A stretch of 64,000 nucleotides of DNA from Vitis vinifera. Its lineage: Eukaryota > Streptophyta > Magnoliopsida > Vitales > Vitaceae. This document shows, piece by piece, positions 1 through 9,745 of the stretch; the stretch's first letter is position 1; each line of letters begins with the position of its first letter. Location of the stretch: NCBI RefSeq assembly GCF_030704535.1, contig NC_081810.1, forward strand, positions 8,256,501-8,320,500. Reading direction: 5' to 3'. The notes below the pieces were generated by a model that was given only the letters and a program-made list of their open reading frames with translations, made no database searches and had not been told where the DNA came from. Position numbers and translations under genes: made by a program.

Positions 1-23
1 GGTCTTTCTTGTGCATGTAACAG

Positions 24-104
24 GTGGGATATGCAGAGAAAATTGCAAATGTCTGGGGAAAGGTTGCGGAAGAGACGAGTGGGTATGCCAAAGAGTGCCC
101 TTAA
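24..104 (+). CDS. Terminal exon of an unidentified protein gene (partial)
   Basis: An acceptor-like TGTAACAG at 16-23 is followed by an open frame from 24 to a TAA at 102-104. It encodes 26 residues beginning VGYAEKIANVWGKVAEETSG and ending AKECP. The peptide looks like an amphipathic helix and codon use is plausible, so I read it as the last exon of a gene starting left of the window. The reading phase at the acceptor is assumed, not proven. AATAAA near 205 could serve polyadenylation. I do not recognise the family. Confidence 0.45.
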   Translation: MGYAEKIANVWGKVAEETSGYAKECP

Positions 105-546
105 AACTGTGTTTGGATGTAAATTCGAACCTCAGCCTCTCCTTTCTCTTTTCTTTATATTTTATTCATGTGCACTATTAGGAAATAGCAACACATACGT
201 AAATAATAAAGAAAAGGGAACCATTGGTAGTCTTTCAAATTTCACTTTTTACCTCATTTGTATTGGTTAGAAGGTTGGTTGCTGGCAGGCCAAATTTGAT
301 GTTGTAAATTGCTTATTTACTTGTTTGACGCTGGAATGCAATCTGTAAGATCACAAACGCTCGCTTGCTGATTTTTTTATTTTTAAAATTTCTGAGATGG
401 GATGAGCAACAACGGGAGTAATAATCCATGCATTCTTGTATAGCAGAGGCGGAACAAAAATTCCCATCTATGCATTTATTTAGTTAGTTGAGGTTTTTTT
501 ATTTTTTATTTTTTGAGAGGATCTTCTGTGATTTTAGCTAAGTGTG

Positions 547-638
547 GCATATATATTGACAACCTGGAAAATATTGGCAACCATTCACCCCTTGAGGAGC
601 ATGTATATATATATTTTGCAGGTTGTCAATATATATGC
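547..638. repeat. Near-perfect 27-bp inverted repeat (hairpin)
   Basis: The arm at 547-573 (starts GCATATATATTGACAACCTG) is the reverse complement of 612-638 with one mismatch in 27 positions. The loop is 38 nt (574-611). The palindrome could be a degenerate MITE core or a small-RNA foldback. It matches no conserved plant miRNA that I can recall. Confidence 0.75.
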
Positions 639-2342
639 TAGTTTGTTCTTCTGATGAGTGTTGCCTTGAATCGCCCTGCTTATTCAAGGCGATTAGTAAA
701 ATGACTCAAGGTCAATTGTTTTGCCTTGTCATCCTAGTATTAGCCATTATTTATAACGGGGTCGATTGAAATGACAAATTTTTTGATAGAAAACAAATTA
801 TTTTGGGGAAACATGTTTTCAATTGATTTTTCTGTTGATTGCTTTGATCATATCTTTACTTCTTCTTGACTTGGATGATTTGCCTGCATTATTATTATTA
901 TTTTTTTAAAAACTATTCTTAAAAAAAAATTGAGAATATTTAAAAAGTTATTTTAAAAACCTGTTTCGAAAAAAGTTGTCAAGCATTTTCTCAATTTCTT
1001 TATTCTGAATATAATTTCATGTTCGTTCCCTACGCAGAGCTCGAGCATGCTTCATGTGGTAACTAAGCAGTTTCATTTCATATGAGATTAGACATTGTAA
1101 ATAGAAAAAAACGCTGCTCTTCCGTTGCTATGGAAAAGCGGTGAATTGATAGAAACAGTATGAAGAATTTTAGAAAAAGGTGGATTGTTCTGCCTTGCCC
1201 AGCTCTAGTTTTATCAGAAAATTATGAAGTTATTCTCAGGGACATAAACGTCCGTATGAGCAACCCAAAATTCTGAGGCAGGCAGAATAATTTGGTAACT
1301 TTAGAAATAATTCAGGGGCATGCAATTATTTGATTCATTTGGAGACCATTTCATTCTGTTACAGTGAATGGACCAAACGCAGGAAAAGGACCAACTGAAA
1401 ATGCCAAAGAAAAAAAGAAGGAAAAAACACCCTTTTTCCTGGATGCCTTCGACAAGGCCCCACAAAGTACAATTCATGGCTTATGTCATTCTTCGCAGAG
1501 TTGGAAAATTAATAAAATAAAATAAAATAAAATAAAATTCAGTGCATTAAAACGTTAGGGCGAACACTTGATATGGAGTCGACTTTAAGAGAACGAAATG
1601 ACATATAATGAGTCGTCGTCGCCAGTAACGTGTGGTGAAGGCATTGTTGTCACTTCTTTCTCTATTGTGGGCCTTGGTCCAACTATAATTCTAAGTTCTA
1701 ACAGGATGTCGGAAGCTCCACTTCCTATTTCTTTTTAATTTCCTTTGTATGCGGCTAAATTTTAATTATTTTTTATTTTCTGGTCTTTCTCTGATTCTAA
1801 AACTTTTTTTTTTTTTTTTAGACCATTTTTCAATTATTCAGAATCTCCTTTATACATGGCTTTAAAATTGGCGGTTCCTTTTGGTCATTCAAGTTTTGTT
1901 CTTATACCCTTTGGACTTTTACTTGTCCGATTCCAAATCCAGTCACCAAAATCACACTGAGATACAAAGTAATTTTGTGTTCAGGATTAATAAAGATATC
2001 AAGTCATCCAAGTAATTAATAACTTAGCTGTTCCCTGTAACTGTTTCCATTCGAGGCTTGCACCAGTGTTTGTTTTGGTAGAAAATTAATTTCACAAAGA
2101 AAAAGAGCACAAAGTCAAAAATGTTGGGAAAAATGTTGGGAAGAATTGCGAAGAGATGCACTCTGACCTTTTCTTTTAACGTTGCTGTCTTTCTTCTTCC
2201 GCGTTTCTTTTCCTCTTTTTTCCTTTTTCTTTATTATGATTTATGGGTACTCACGAAAACCGCGTTTCTCGAGAAAACTTTTCTACCCTCCTATCTCAAT
2301 TTCCACACCATTAAAAGTCTATGCGTCAATTTCAAAACTGAA

Positions 2343-2351
2343 AAACCCTAA
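2343..2351 (+). promoter_or_regulatory. Telo-box (AAACCCTAA) upstream of EXO70B1
   Basis: AAACCCTAA lies 115 bp before the ATG at 2466. Telo-boxes are common near transcription starts of plant housekeeping genes. The motif is visible; its function here is inference. Confidence 0.35.
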
Positions 2352-2465
2352 TGGCACTTGAGTTCATGCAAATCCTCAGGAAGCTAAAGACAAAAGAAAT
2401 AAGTAGTACTCTTGTACCTTCCAATCTTTAATGGTCTGTGGAACGCGAACCCTGTCGTAGTGGTA

Positions 2466-4349
2466 ATGGCTGAGCACGGTGAAGAGAAGCTTTTAGCTGT
2501 AGCGCGCCACATAGCCAAAACGCTGGGCCATAATGATTCGACGGCCGATGATATTCTCCAGATTTTCTCCAACTTTGACGGCAGATTTTCGCGTGACAAG
2601 TTGTCGGAGAAGATGGGTGATGGGGACCCTAGAAGCTGCGCTGCACTGGAACACACTCTGAAGTCTCTTGACCGTCAGATCTCCCAGTACGTGGCGGCAG
2701 ATCAGCCCATCTGGGCGGATTCCGTCGATGCCGGAGCGTTCCTCGACGCCGTCGACGAATTAATCGCCACCCTCAGGGAGTGGCATCCGATGACTGGGGA
2801 AAAATCCGTGGCCGCGTGTTTGGATCGCGCCGAGGATTTGTTGCAGCAGGCGATGTTTCGCGTTGAGGATGAGTTCAGGTCGTTGATGGAACGGGGTGGC
2901 GAGTCGTTCGAGCTGAGTCGACCCTTAGGACCCGGCGAGTCAGCTGGTAACTACCTGTTCGATTCAGAGGATGAAGACGACGACGGAGGAATGATCGGAT
3001 GCGGCGACGACCACCAGATCCCCATCGCGCACCCGATCTCCGATTATGATATCCTGATCGACGCTTTACCGTCGGTCACGATCAACGATCTGCACGAGAT
3101 CGCGAAACGAATGGTTGCAGCAGGGTTCGGGAAGGAGTGTTCGCATGTTTACAGTAGTTGCAGAAGAGAGTTCTTGGAGGAAAGCATTTCTAGGTTAGGG
3201 TTACAGAAGCTGAGCATCGAAGAAATTCAGAAAATGGCGTGGTGTGATCTCGAGGACCAAATCGAGCGGTGGACCAAGGCCGCGACCGTGGCGCTTCGGA
3301 TTCTTTTCCCCAGCGAACGGCGTCTCTGCGATCGAGTCTTCTTCGGCTTCTCCTCCGCAGCCAATCTCTCCTTCATGGAGGTATGCCGTGGTTCCACAAT
3401 TCAGCTGTTAAATTTTGCTGACGCCGTGGCAATCGGCAGCCGATCGCCAGAACGGTTGTTCAAAGTCCTTGACGTGTTTGAAACTCTGAGAGACTTAATG
3501 CCTGAGTTTGAAGCCGTGTTCTCCGATCAGTACTGTTTGTTGCTTAGAAACGAAGCAATTACTATCTGGAGAAGGTTAGGAGAAGCGATCAGAGGAATAT
3601 TAATGGAATTAGAGAATCTAATCCGGCGGGACCCTGCAAAATCGGAGGTTCCCGGCGGTGGCCTTCATCCCATCACCCGCTATGTGATGAACTACCTCCG
3701 AGCAGCTTGCCGCTCCCGACAAACTCTGGAGCAAGTCTTCAATGAAAGCATCGATGATCGAACATCATCTTCCTCATTATCAGTTCAAATGGCTTGGATA
3801 ATGGAGCTGTTGGAGAGCAATCTGGAGGTGAAATCGAGGATTTACAGAGACCCTGCCTTGTGCTCTGTTTTCATGATGAATAATGGAAAATACATTGTTC
3901 AAAAGGTTAAAGACAGTGAACTGGGATTGCTCTTAGGCGACGATTGGATCCGGAAACACACTGCAAAAATCCGACAATATCAAGTGAACTATCAAAGAAG
4001 CTCATGGAATAAGGTTTTGGCAGTGTTGAAGGCAGACAATACCTCACTGGCTCCAAACCCCTCATTGAACACCATGAGAGAGAGGCTCAAGTTATTCAAC
4101 TTGCATTTTGATGAGACCTGCAGGGCTCAATCTACCTGGTTCATTTTCGATGAACAGCTCAGAGAGGAGCTGAGGATTTCAGTGGTCGAGAACTTGTCTC
4201 AGGTCTACCGCAACTTCCTTGGAAGGCTCCAGAGTGTTCCAGAAGCCGGGAAGCATCCGGAGAAGCTTATCAAGTACTCTGTGGAAGAAATTGGAGCTCG
4301 GGTTAACGGCTTATTTCAGAGAGGTGGTGGTGGTGGTGGAGGAAAGTGA
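2466..4349 (+). CDS. EXO70B1: Exocyst complex component EXO70B1-type
   Basis: Intronless 627-residue protein, close to the roughly 620-residue family length. The start is the ATG at 2466, because the protein then begins MAEHGEEKLLAVARHIAKTL, the conserved EXO70B amino terminus; the 18 upstream codons are open but lack ATG. The N-terminal coiled region is followed by an acidic linker (about residues 170-185) and the Exo70 C-terminal helical fold from about residue 250 to 610, with the motifs FFGFSSA, IGSRSPERLFKVLDV and PGGGLHPITRYVMNYLR. The tail is a poly-Gly run encoded by GGT repeats. EXO70 subunits bind phosphoinositides and help tether secretory vesicles at the plasma membrane. Arabidopsis EXO70B1 is linked to autophagy-related transport to the vacuole and to immunity (family knowledge). 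Lack of introns is usual for plant EXO70B genes. Confidence 0.96.
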   Translation: MAEHGEEKLLAVARHIAKTLGHNDSTADDILQIFSNFDGRFSRDKLSEKMGDGDPRSCAALEHTLKSLDRQISQYVAADQPIWADSVDAGAFLDAVDELIATLREWHPMTGEKSVAACLDRAEDLLQQAMFRVEDEFRSLMERGGESFELSRPLGPGESAGNYLFDSEDEDDDGGMIGCGDDHQIPIAHPISDYDILIDALPSVTINDLHEIAKRMVAAGFGKECSHVYSSCRREFLEESISRLGLQKLSIEEIQKMAWCDLEDQIERWTKAATVALRILFPSERRLCDRVFFGFSSAANLSFMEVCRGSTIQLLNFADAVAIGSRSPERLFKVLDVFETLRDLMPEFEAVFSDQYCLLLRNEAITIWRRLGEAIRGILMELENLIRRDPAKSEVPGGGLHPITRYVMNYLRAACRSRQTLEQVFNESIDDRTSSSSLSVQMAWIMELLESNLEVKSRIYRDPALCSVFMMNNGKYIVQKVKDSELGLLLGDDWIRKHTAKIRQYQVNYQRSSWNKVLAVLKADNTSLAPNPSLNTMRERLKLFNLHFDETCRAQSTWFIFDEQLREELRISVVENLSQVYRNFLGRLQSVPEAGKHPEKLIKYSVEEIGARVNGLFQRGGGGGGGK

Positions 4350-4659
4350 AGCCAAGACAGTGATCATAGTGTTGTATGGATGAATTGATGTAATGTATTG
4401 TATTAGCTTAGTCTAAGCTTACACGAAATCTTTCAGTATATGGATGTAATCACAGCCATTTCTGTTTGTGTGCAATCTTTACTTGAAATGAAGAAATTTG
4501 AAACTGGTTTCAAGGAATTTGGGCTTCTGAACCAAGTTTGAGACACAAATTTTCTTTAAATTTTCCAGGTTTGTTTCCATGTTTCCATGACTCCAAGCAG
4601 CTAATGGAAATACATGAATTATAATAAACTAATCAAAAGAGGACAATCCTACACCCAAA
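4350..4659. other. Spacer between convergent EXO70B1 and GDSL gene A
   Basis: 310 bp holding the 3' UTRs of the two convergent genes. No additional gene is seen. Confidence 0.6.
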
Positions 4660-5956
4660 TCAATTTTTTTCTCCGACGGAATTATGTATCTTGGTTGACA
4701 GGTCCTTCTCCAAGTATTCGACAAGCACCCTATAAGCCGCTTCGGTGGGATGAATGGAATCCCAGAACACGTACTGGGAAGCGTTTTCACACACTGGAGT
4801 GAGTGAATTACATAGAGGCCCTGCTTCCACGAGCCCCGTTCCGCAGCATCCTCTCTTGGTTTCCACAAAACCTGTACATGTAAGTAAATATCATCGGTTA
4901 ATTAACACAACTGATGGGTGTAGTTCCAGGTTTTTCTATTCATTTATGCAATTGTATTTTGTCGAAAAATTAAGATAACTAAATCTTACCGTATTTTTCT
5001 GGATTATTAATCATGTCATCCAATGGAGTATATATATCTACATATAAGATTTTGCTCCCAGGAAGTGAGTTCTGTATCTGAGGTAACAATTTCTCGAGTT
5101 TGCTGTTATAAGACTGAGCATCTGAATTCTGATCCTCCAAACAGACCCGAAAAATACCCGGAAGCTCAAAGCGTGTGCTCATTTGGATTGGCAGACACCC
5201 CATTGGAGGAAGCCCAGCTATGACCATTGTTCGGCCACCCAGATTATATAGTTTCTACATATCAAATTCAGAGATGATGAACATAAGAGAAAGGGTCGGG
5301 TCAGGGGAGAGATCAAAGAGAGATCGAGAGATTTTTCTTACCTTTAAAAGATCCTCTACCTTTTTCAGCAGAAAATCCTGGTACCCATTGCTGCTGAACT
5401 CAATCCTTCTGGAGGGTACGTCATAGAAATTAAAACAAAAGTCATTAGTCCCTGAGCTTACAACAACCAAAGCCCCATTCACAATCCTCATAGCCTCCAG
5501 TTCCCCCACAACTCCCTTAAGCCTCTCTATATACTTCTTAAACATCTTAGGCTGCTTTGACACTGGTATCGCCTGTGATAAAACCGAAGTTAGATCATCA
5601 TATCCAGAAGCAGCTGATGCGAAGGTCACTCCAGTTTTTAGTTCATTGTCTGTGATTTTTGGATCTAAGAAAGGTGGTACAGTCTCCTTGATCTTCAGCA
5701 AGGAGGCCACCATATCAGGCACCAGTTTCCCATCAGAAAACCTCCCTGTAGGAACTTTGCCTGGAAAGTCTTGGCCATAAGGGATATGATTACCCTTAAA
5801 CGGTGTATTGACATAGTTGTTATTGCCAGTATCCATGGTTGAATCACCAAAGATAAGAACAGCTGTGAAAGTTATGTTGATTTGGGCATTGCATATATGG
5901 ATGGTGGTGCTGCAGGCAAGGCTCAGGAGGAAGAGGGTGTTTGCTGAAATTGCCAT
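4660..5956 (-). CDS. GDSL esterase/lipase, EXL-like (gene A)
   Basis: Three exons on the minus strand: 5956-5342, 5254-4990 and 4871-4660, with GT-AG junctions that keep frame, giving 363 residues (typical is 350-380). A signal peptide of about 24 residues ends near CNAQ, so the product should be secreted. Block I reads FGDSTMDTGNN with Ser39 as nucleophile; the fifth residue is Thr instead of Leu. Block III is GTND, block V is DSIHPTE with Asp331 and His334, so the catalytic set is complete. Members hydrolyse acyl esters of lipids or cuticle and wall compounds; the substrate cannot be told from sequence. It lies in tandem with gene B (7338-8611), which has the same exon phases, so the two are local duplicates. 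A TATA box is at 5995-6002. Confidence 0.94.
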
Positions 5957-7337
5957 TGTTGAGATGATGTCTTCCCTATGAAATGGGTTTGTTGTATTTA
6001 TAGGATCATTACACTTAGTTTAGTAGTGAGGTGGGAATTGAGAGTAAATGCAGATTTGTAGGTTGCAGGATCAACAAAGGAAGATAACGGTAGTAAGGTC
6101 TATTTGATGTGAGTTGGGACAGAGTAATAAAATGGTCAACAACAAAACGTCCTAAATTTGATTAATGTTGAATTATTATTATATTAAATTGTTTTAAGTT
6201 ATGATTTTTAAAGATGGGCTTTAGATTTTAGAAGTTGGAAGTGTTGATTTATGTTACATACATGTTATTGATGAACAGTCTGGGTCAAAGTCAAACTTCT
6301 TAGAGGGTGTCATATATGCTTGAATTTTGGGTTAAAATCCAAAATGCCCTTTAGCCAAACAAAACAGAGGTGATAGGAAACTTGTGAAATTATTGTGCAA
6401 ATAGTACATTTTCATTTATTTTTTATTTAAATTATTTTGGAATTATATTTTCAAAAATTGATTTTTATTGAAATTAATTTCTTTCCAAACTATGAAAATA
6501 TTGAAAAAGTAGTTGTTTTAAATATATTTTTCTTTCATGATCTTAGCTTAGATGTTATCATTATCCATAAGGATTCTCCATTCTAGTTTAATAATTGAAG
6601 TTTTATAAACATTTTTACCCTCCTAATTCCTAGATCGACCTTATATTTGGTCATCATAAGAAATACCGTGGATTCTATCTATATACTTATAATTTCTTTT
6701 TGTAAGTTTAAAACAATTCATAATATAAAGAGGGCTAGTCAAATTAGCTTTTATTAAGACTATTTTACCAACTCTCGATTTCTCAAAAAATAGATTTTCA
6801 AGTATAAAGATATTGTACAATGTCCAATTGATGAAGATAATAGTTACCAACCTTGCATTTATCACTTGTCTATTAGTTGACAAGTTGATAGTTTTTGGAT
6901 CTTATTATTTTGTTTTTTATCCTAGAAATTCAAATTATTATCTTATTATAATCTTTGTAAATCTTTAGAGTTCATAAATATTAACATCACCTCCGTATGA
7001 TTATCAAGAGAAACTTTCAACATTCTTGGACCTTTTCATTTCTTTACGCCGAGTTACAACATTGAGGAGAAATGAAATTATTTTTTTAAATGAATATTAG
7101 GTTATGTTTATATAGATTGCTTTCTGTTAGAATATTTGTATTTCTTATTAAATCAAAATTCAAAAGGATCCAAAAAGAGAAGAACCGGGCATGCAGTCAG
7201 TAGTCACTTCCTTGATGCTTAAATCTGGCTAATAAAAGCTCTGGTTTATTAATTAGGCGTAACTCCAAAGCACAAGAAGAAGAAGATGTGGAGATCACCA
7301 ATAAATCTCAATGAATATTGCTGATCTGTGAATCTGA
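5957..7337. other. Spacer between GDSL genes A and B
   Basis: AT-rich 1.4 kb holding the promoter of gene A and the 3' flank of gene B. No other gene is supported. Confidence 0.6.
5995..6002 (-). promoter_or_regulatory. TATA box of GDSL gene A
   Basis: The minus strand reads CCTATAAATAC here, about 40 bp before the ATG at 5956. That implies a very short 5' UTR. Confidence 0.5.
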
Positions 7338-8611
7338 TTATAGCTTGTCTGAGAGTTCCTTCAAGTTCTGGGCTATGTGAGCATAAACTGATTCAGCAGG
7401 ATGAATGCTATCCCAAAACACATACTGGGAAGTGTCGTCACATGTCCCAGATAACGCATTGCAGAGAGGTCCCGCTTCGAAGAACCCACTTCCACAGCAT
7501 CCTTTGTTGGTTTCCACAAACCCTGTTATTAATCATATGCATATATCCCAAACACTCCCGTCAGTTCTAAATCATTTCACACTACTTAACCATCTGATCA
7601 TGAGGGAAAAAAAAATCATACCGTATTTTTGTGGATTATTGATCATGTCCATCACTGGATCGAACAGATTTGCATACACAAATTTGCTTCCAGGAAATGA
7701 TGCTTCTAACTGACCCAGCAAGGTTTCAAGCTTGCTGTTATAAGCTTGAGAATCTGAGTTCTGATCCGTCAGACATGTTCTATTGCTTGGTGACTTGAAA
7801 CTTGCAGTTATCTGGATTGGCAGACACCCAATTGGAGGAAGCCCAGCAACAACTATTTTTCGGCTTCCAAGATCATATATAGCCTATAAATCAAATACCC
7901 AAATGACACCTGCATGAGATATATATATATATATATATATATAGAGTGAGAGAGAGAGAGGATTGTGTGAATTGAGCTGTTTATTACCTTGAGAAAGTCT
8001 TGGACCCTTTGTAGCAGAAAATCATGGTACTGGGTGATACTAAGCTGACGTCTGCTGCCGGCTAAGCTATAGTAGTTGAAGACGAGGTCATTGGAGCCTG
8101 CACTCACAATAACCAAAGCCCCCTCTATTATATTCTTAGCCTTTTCTTCCCCAACAACTCCCTTGAGCCTCTTTATATAATCCTCAAAGTACTGAGTCTG
8201 ATTCTTCACTGGGATCACCCCTGATACAGAAGTGGTTAGCTCATCATACCCACTTCCTGCTGAGGCAAAGTTGACTCCAGTACCGAGCTCATCATTGGAA
8301 AGATTTGGGTCCAGGAAAGGTGGGACAGTCTCCTTAATTTTCAGCAGAGAGGCCAGAATGTCAGACGCAAGTTTTCCATTAGAAAACCTCCCAGTAGGGA
8401 CTTGCCCAGGAAAGTCTTTACCATAAGGTTTGTAGTTGGCTTTGAATAGTGTCTCAAGAAAGTCGTTGTTGCCAGTATCCAGAGTTGAATCTCCAAAGGT
8501 CAGAATTGCAGGGAACTTTTTGTCAGTTTGGGCACTGCATGTATGGATGATGGTGGTGGAAACAAGCATCAGAAGGATGAAGATCAGGGTCTTTGGTGCC
8601 ATTGGTGCCAT
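7338..8611 (-). CDS. GDSL esterase/lipase, EXL-like (gene B)
   Basis: Exons 8611-7988, 7883-7622 and 7522-7338 splice at GT-AG sites to a 356-residue protein. I chose the ATG at 8611 because it opens a clean signal peptide (MAPMAPKTLIFILLMLVSTT, cut near CSAQ); an in-frame upstream ATG at 8692 would add 27 non-signal residues. Block I is FGDSTLDTGNN with Ser42, block III is GSND, and block V is DSIHPAE with Asp333 and His336. It parallels gene A exon for exon, so this is a tandem pair of secreted acyl-ester hydrolases. Intron 1 carries an AT-repeat (7919-7943) followed by a GA-repeat. The substrate is unknown. Confidence 0.94.
7919..7961. repeat. (AT)n-(GA)n compound microsatellite in intron 1 of GDSL gene B
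   Basis: About 25 bp of AT repeats followed by about 15 bp of GA repeats, wholly inside the intron between 7883 and 7988. Confidence 0.85.
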
Positions 8612-9495
8612 TCTCCCTATCTTATTTATTTTCTCAATGAAATGGGGTTGGTTTTTGTAGTAGTAAGATGGGAATCGTAAAAAGGGAATCAAGGATTTTT
8701 CCTTATAATCACTCTTTCGAGAGATTTGAATTCTGTATAGAACTGAAGTTGTACGTAAAGAGAGGAAAATATGGAAAGGGGATCATATATACTGCCCATT
8801 TTGGGACATCTCTTTCTTGTTATTCATTCAAATGCCACAGCTAATATCATTTGGCCTTTTGAAGCAATCAATCCTTTCCTTTAAAACTTACAAGTGAAAG
8901 TTGATTTGTTTACATATCATAAAATTTTAGGCAAGTTCTTTCTACATCGATTTTGTTTGTGTATTTTCCTTGTATATTCAAATGCTTCTAATATTAATTA
9001 TTATTATTGCTGTTATTATGAACATATTTAGAAATGCAAGAGACAAAGGTTGCAACTAGTTTGGAGAACCTTTTTTTTAGTTTTTATTTTCCATTTCTAT
9101 TTTTTAAAAATAAATTTTATTTTTCCATTTTTTTAGTTTTTAAAAATATTTTTTTTCTATTTTTATTTTTTTGGAAAATGAGTTGATTAAAAAAGTGTAA
9201 CCTGTTTTTTGATGATAAGATTTGTTTAAAAGGAAATATAATTAAAATTTTATATAATACACGTGTCATGGAATGAGATATATGATTAAAAATGATGTTT
9301 TTATTATGTCTTATATACATTATAATTATATAAATATATTGAATTTGTTTATTTTTATTTTAATTTTAAAATGCTTCAATAAAATATTCTAATATACTTG
9401 CAATTAATCAAATAAATTATGAAAATAATAATATTTTGATTTCCTAATTATTTTTAAATTTATTTTCTATAACCTTCAATATTATTTCACTAATA

Positions 9496-9680
9496 GTATG
9501 AGATAAGATAAGAGAGAATAATATATCTTATTTTTCATTGACTGAATATAGTATGAAATAAGATAAGAGAGATGATAATATATCTTATCGTATATTTGAT
9601 TGCTAATGGGATATAATAAATTATATTATCATTTATTTTATCTTATATTCAATCAAATATGAGATAGAATAAAAGATAGA
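9496..9680. repeat. Foldback, possibly MITE-derived repeat
   Basis: Two direct copies of a block containing AGATAAGAGAG and ATAATATATCTTAT start at 9496 and 9551. The second is followed by its imperfect reverse complement at 9622-9650, and a nested inverted pair (TATATTTGATTG at 9591 against CAATCAAATATG) lies inside. The structure suggests a degenerate MITE cluster. No target-site duplication could be fixed. Confidence 0.35.
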
Positions 9681-9720
9681 ATATATTATTCATTTCCTTT
9701 TTTTTTTTTATATATTCTTT

Positions 9721-9745
9721 ATATATATATATATATATATATATA
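9721..9745. repeat. (AT)12 microsatellite
   Basis: Uninterrupted AT dinucleotide run. Confidence 0.9.

Larger units (their letters stand above)
105..2465. other. Intergenic region upstream of the EXO70B1 gene
   Basis: No convincing gene. It holds a near-perfect hairpin at 547-638, an (AATAA)5 microsatellite at 1511-1535 and long A/T runs. A short + strand frame at 2121-2351 has low-complexity Phe-rich content and probably lies in the promoter or 5' leader of the EXO70 gene. Confidence 0.6.

Noticed and set aside
84-104. String resembling miR399 (TGCCAAAGAG)
   Set aside because: It lies in the coding tail of the left-edge gene, differs inside the mature sequence and has no foldback partner.
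2121-2351. 76-codon + strand frame before EXO70B1
   Set aside because: Low-complexity Phe/Leu run from a T-rich leader; no homology that I recognise, and it does not join the EXO70 frame.
2412-2465. Upstream extension of EXO70B1 by 18 codons
   Set aside because: The extension opens with TTG and lacks ATG, and the conserved N terminus begins exactly at the ATG at 2466.
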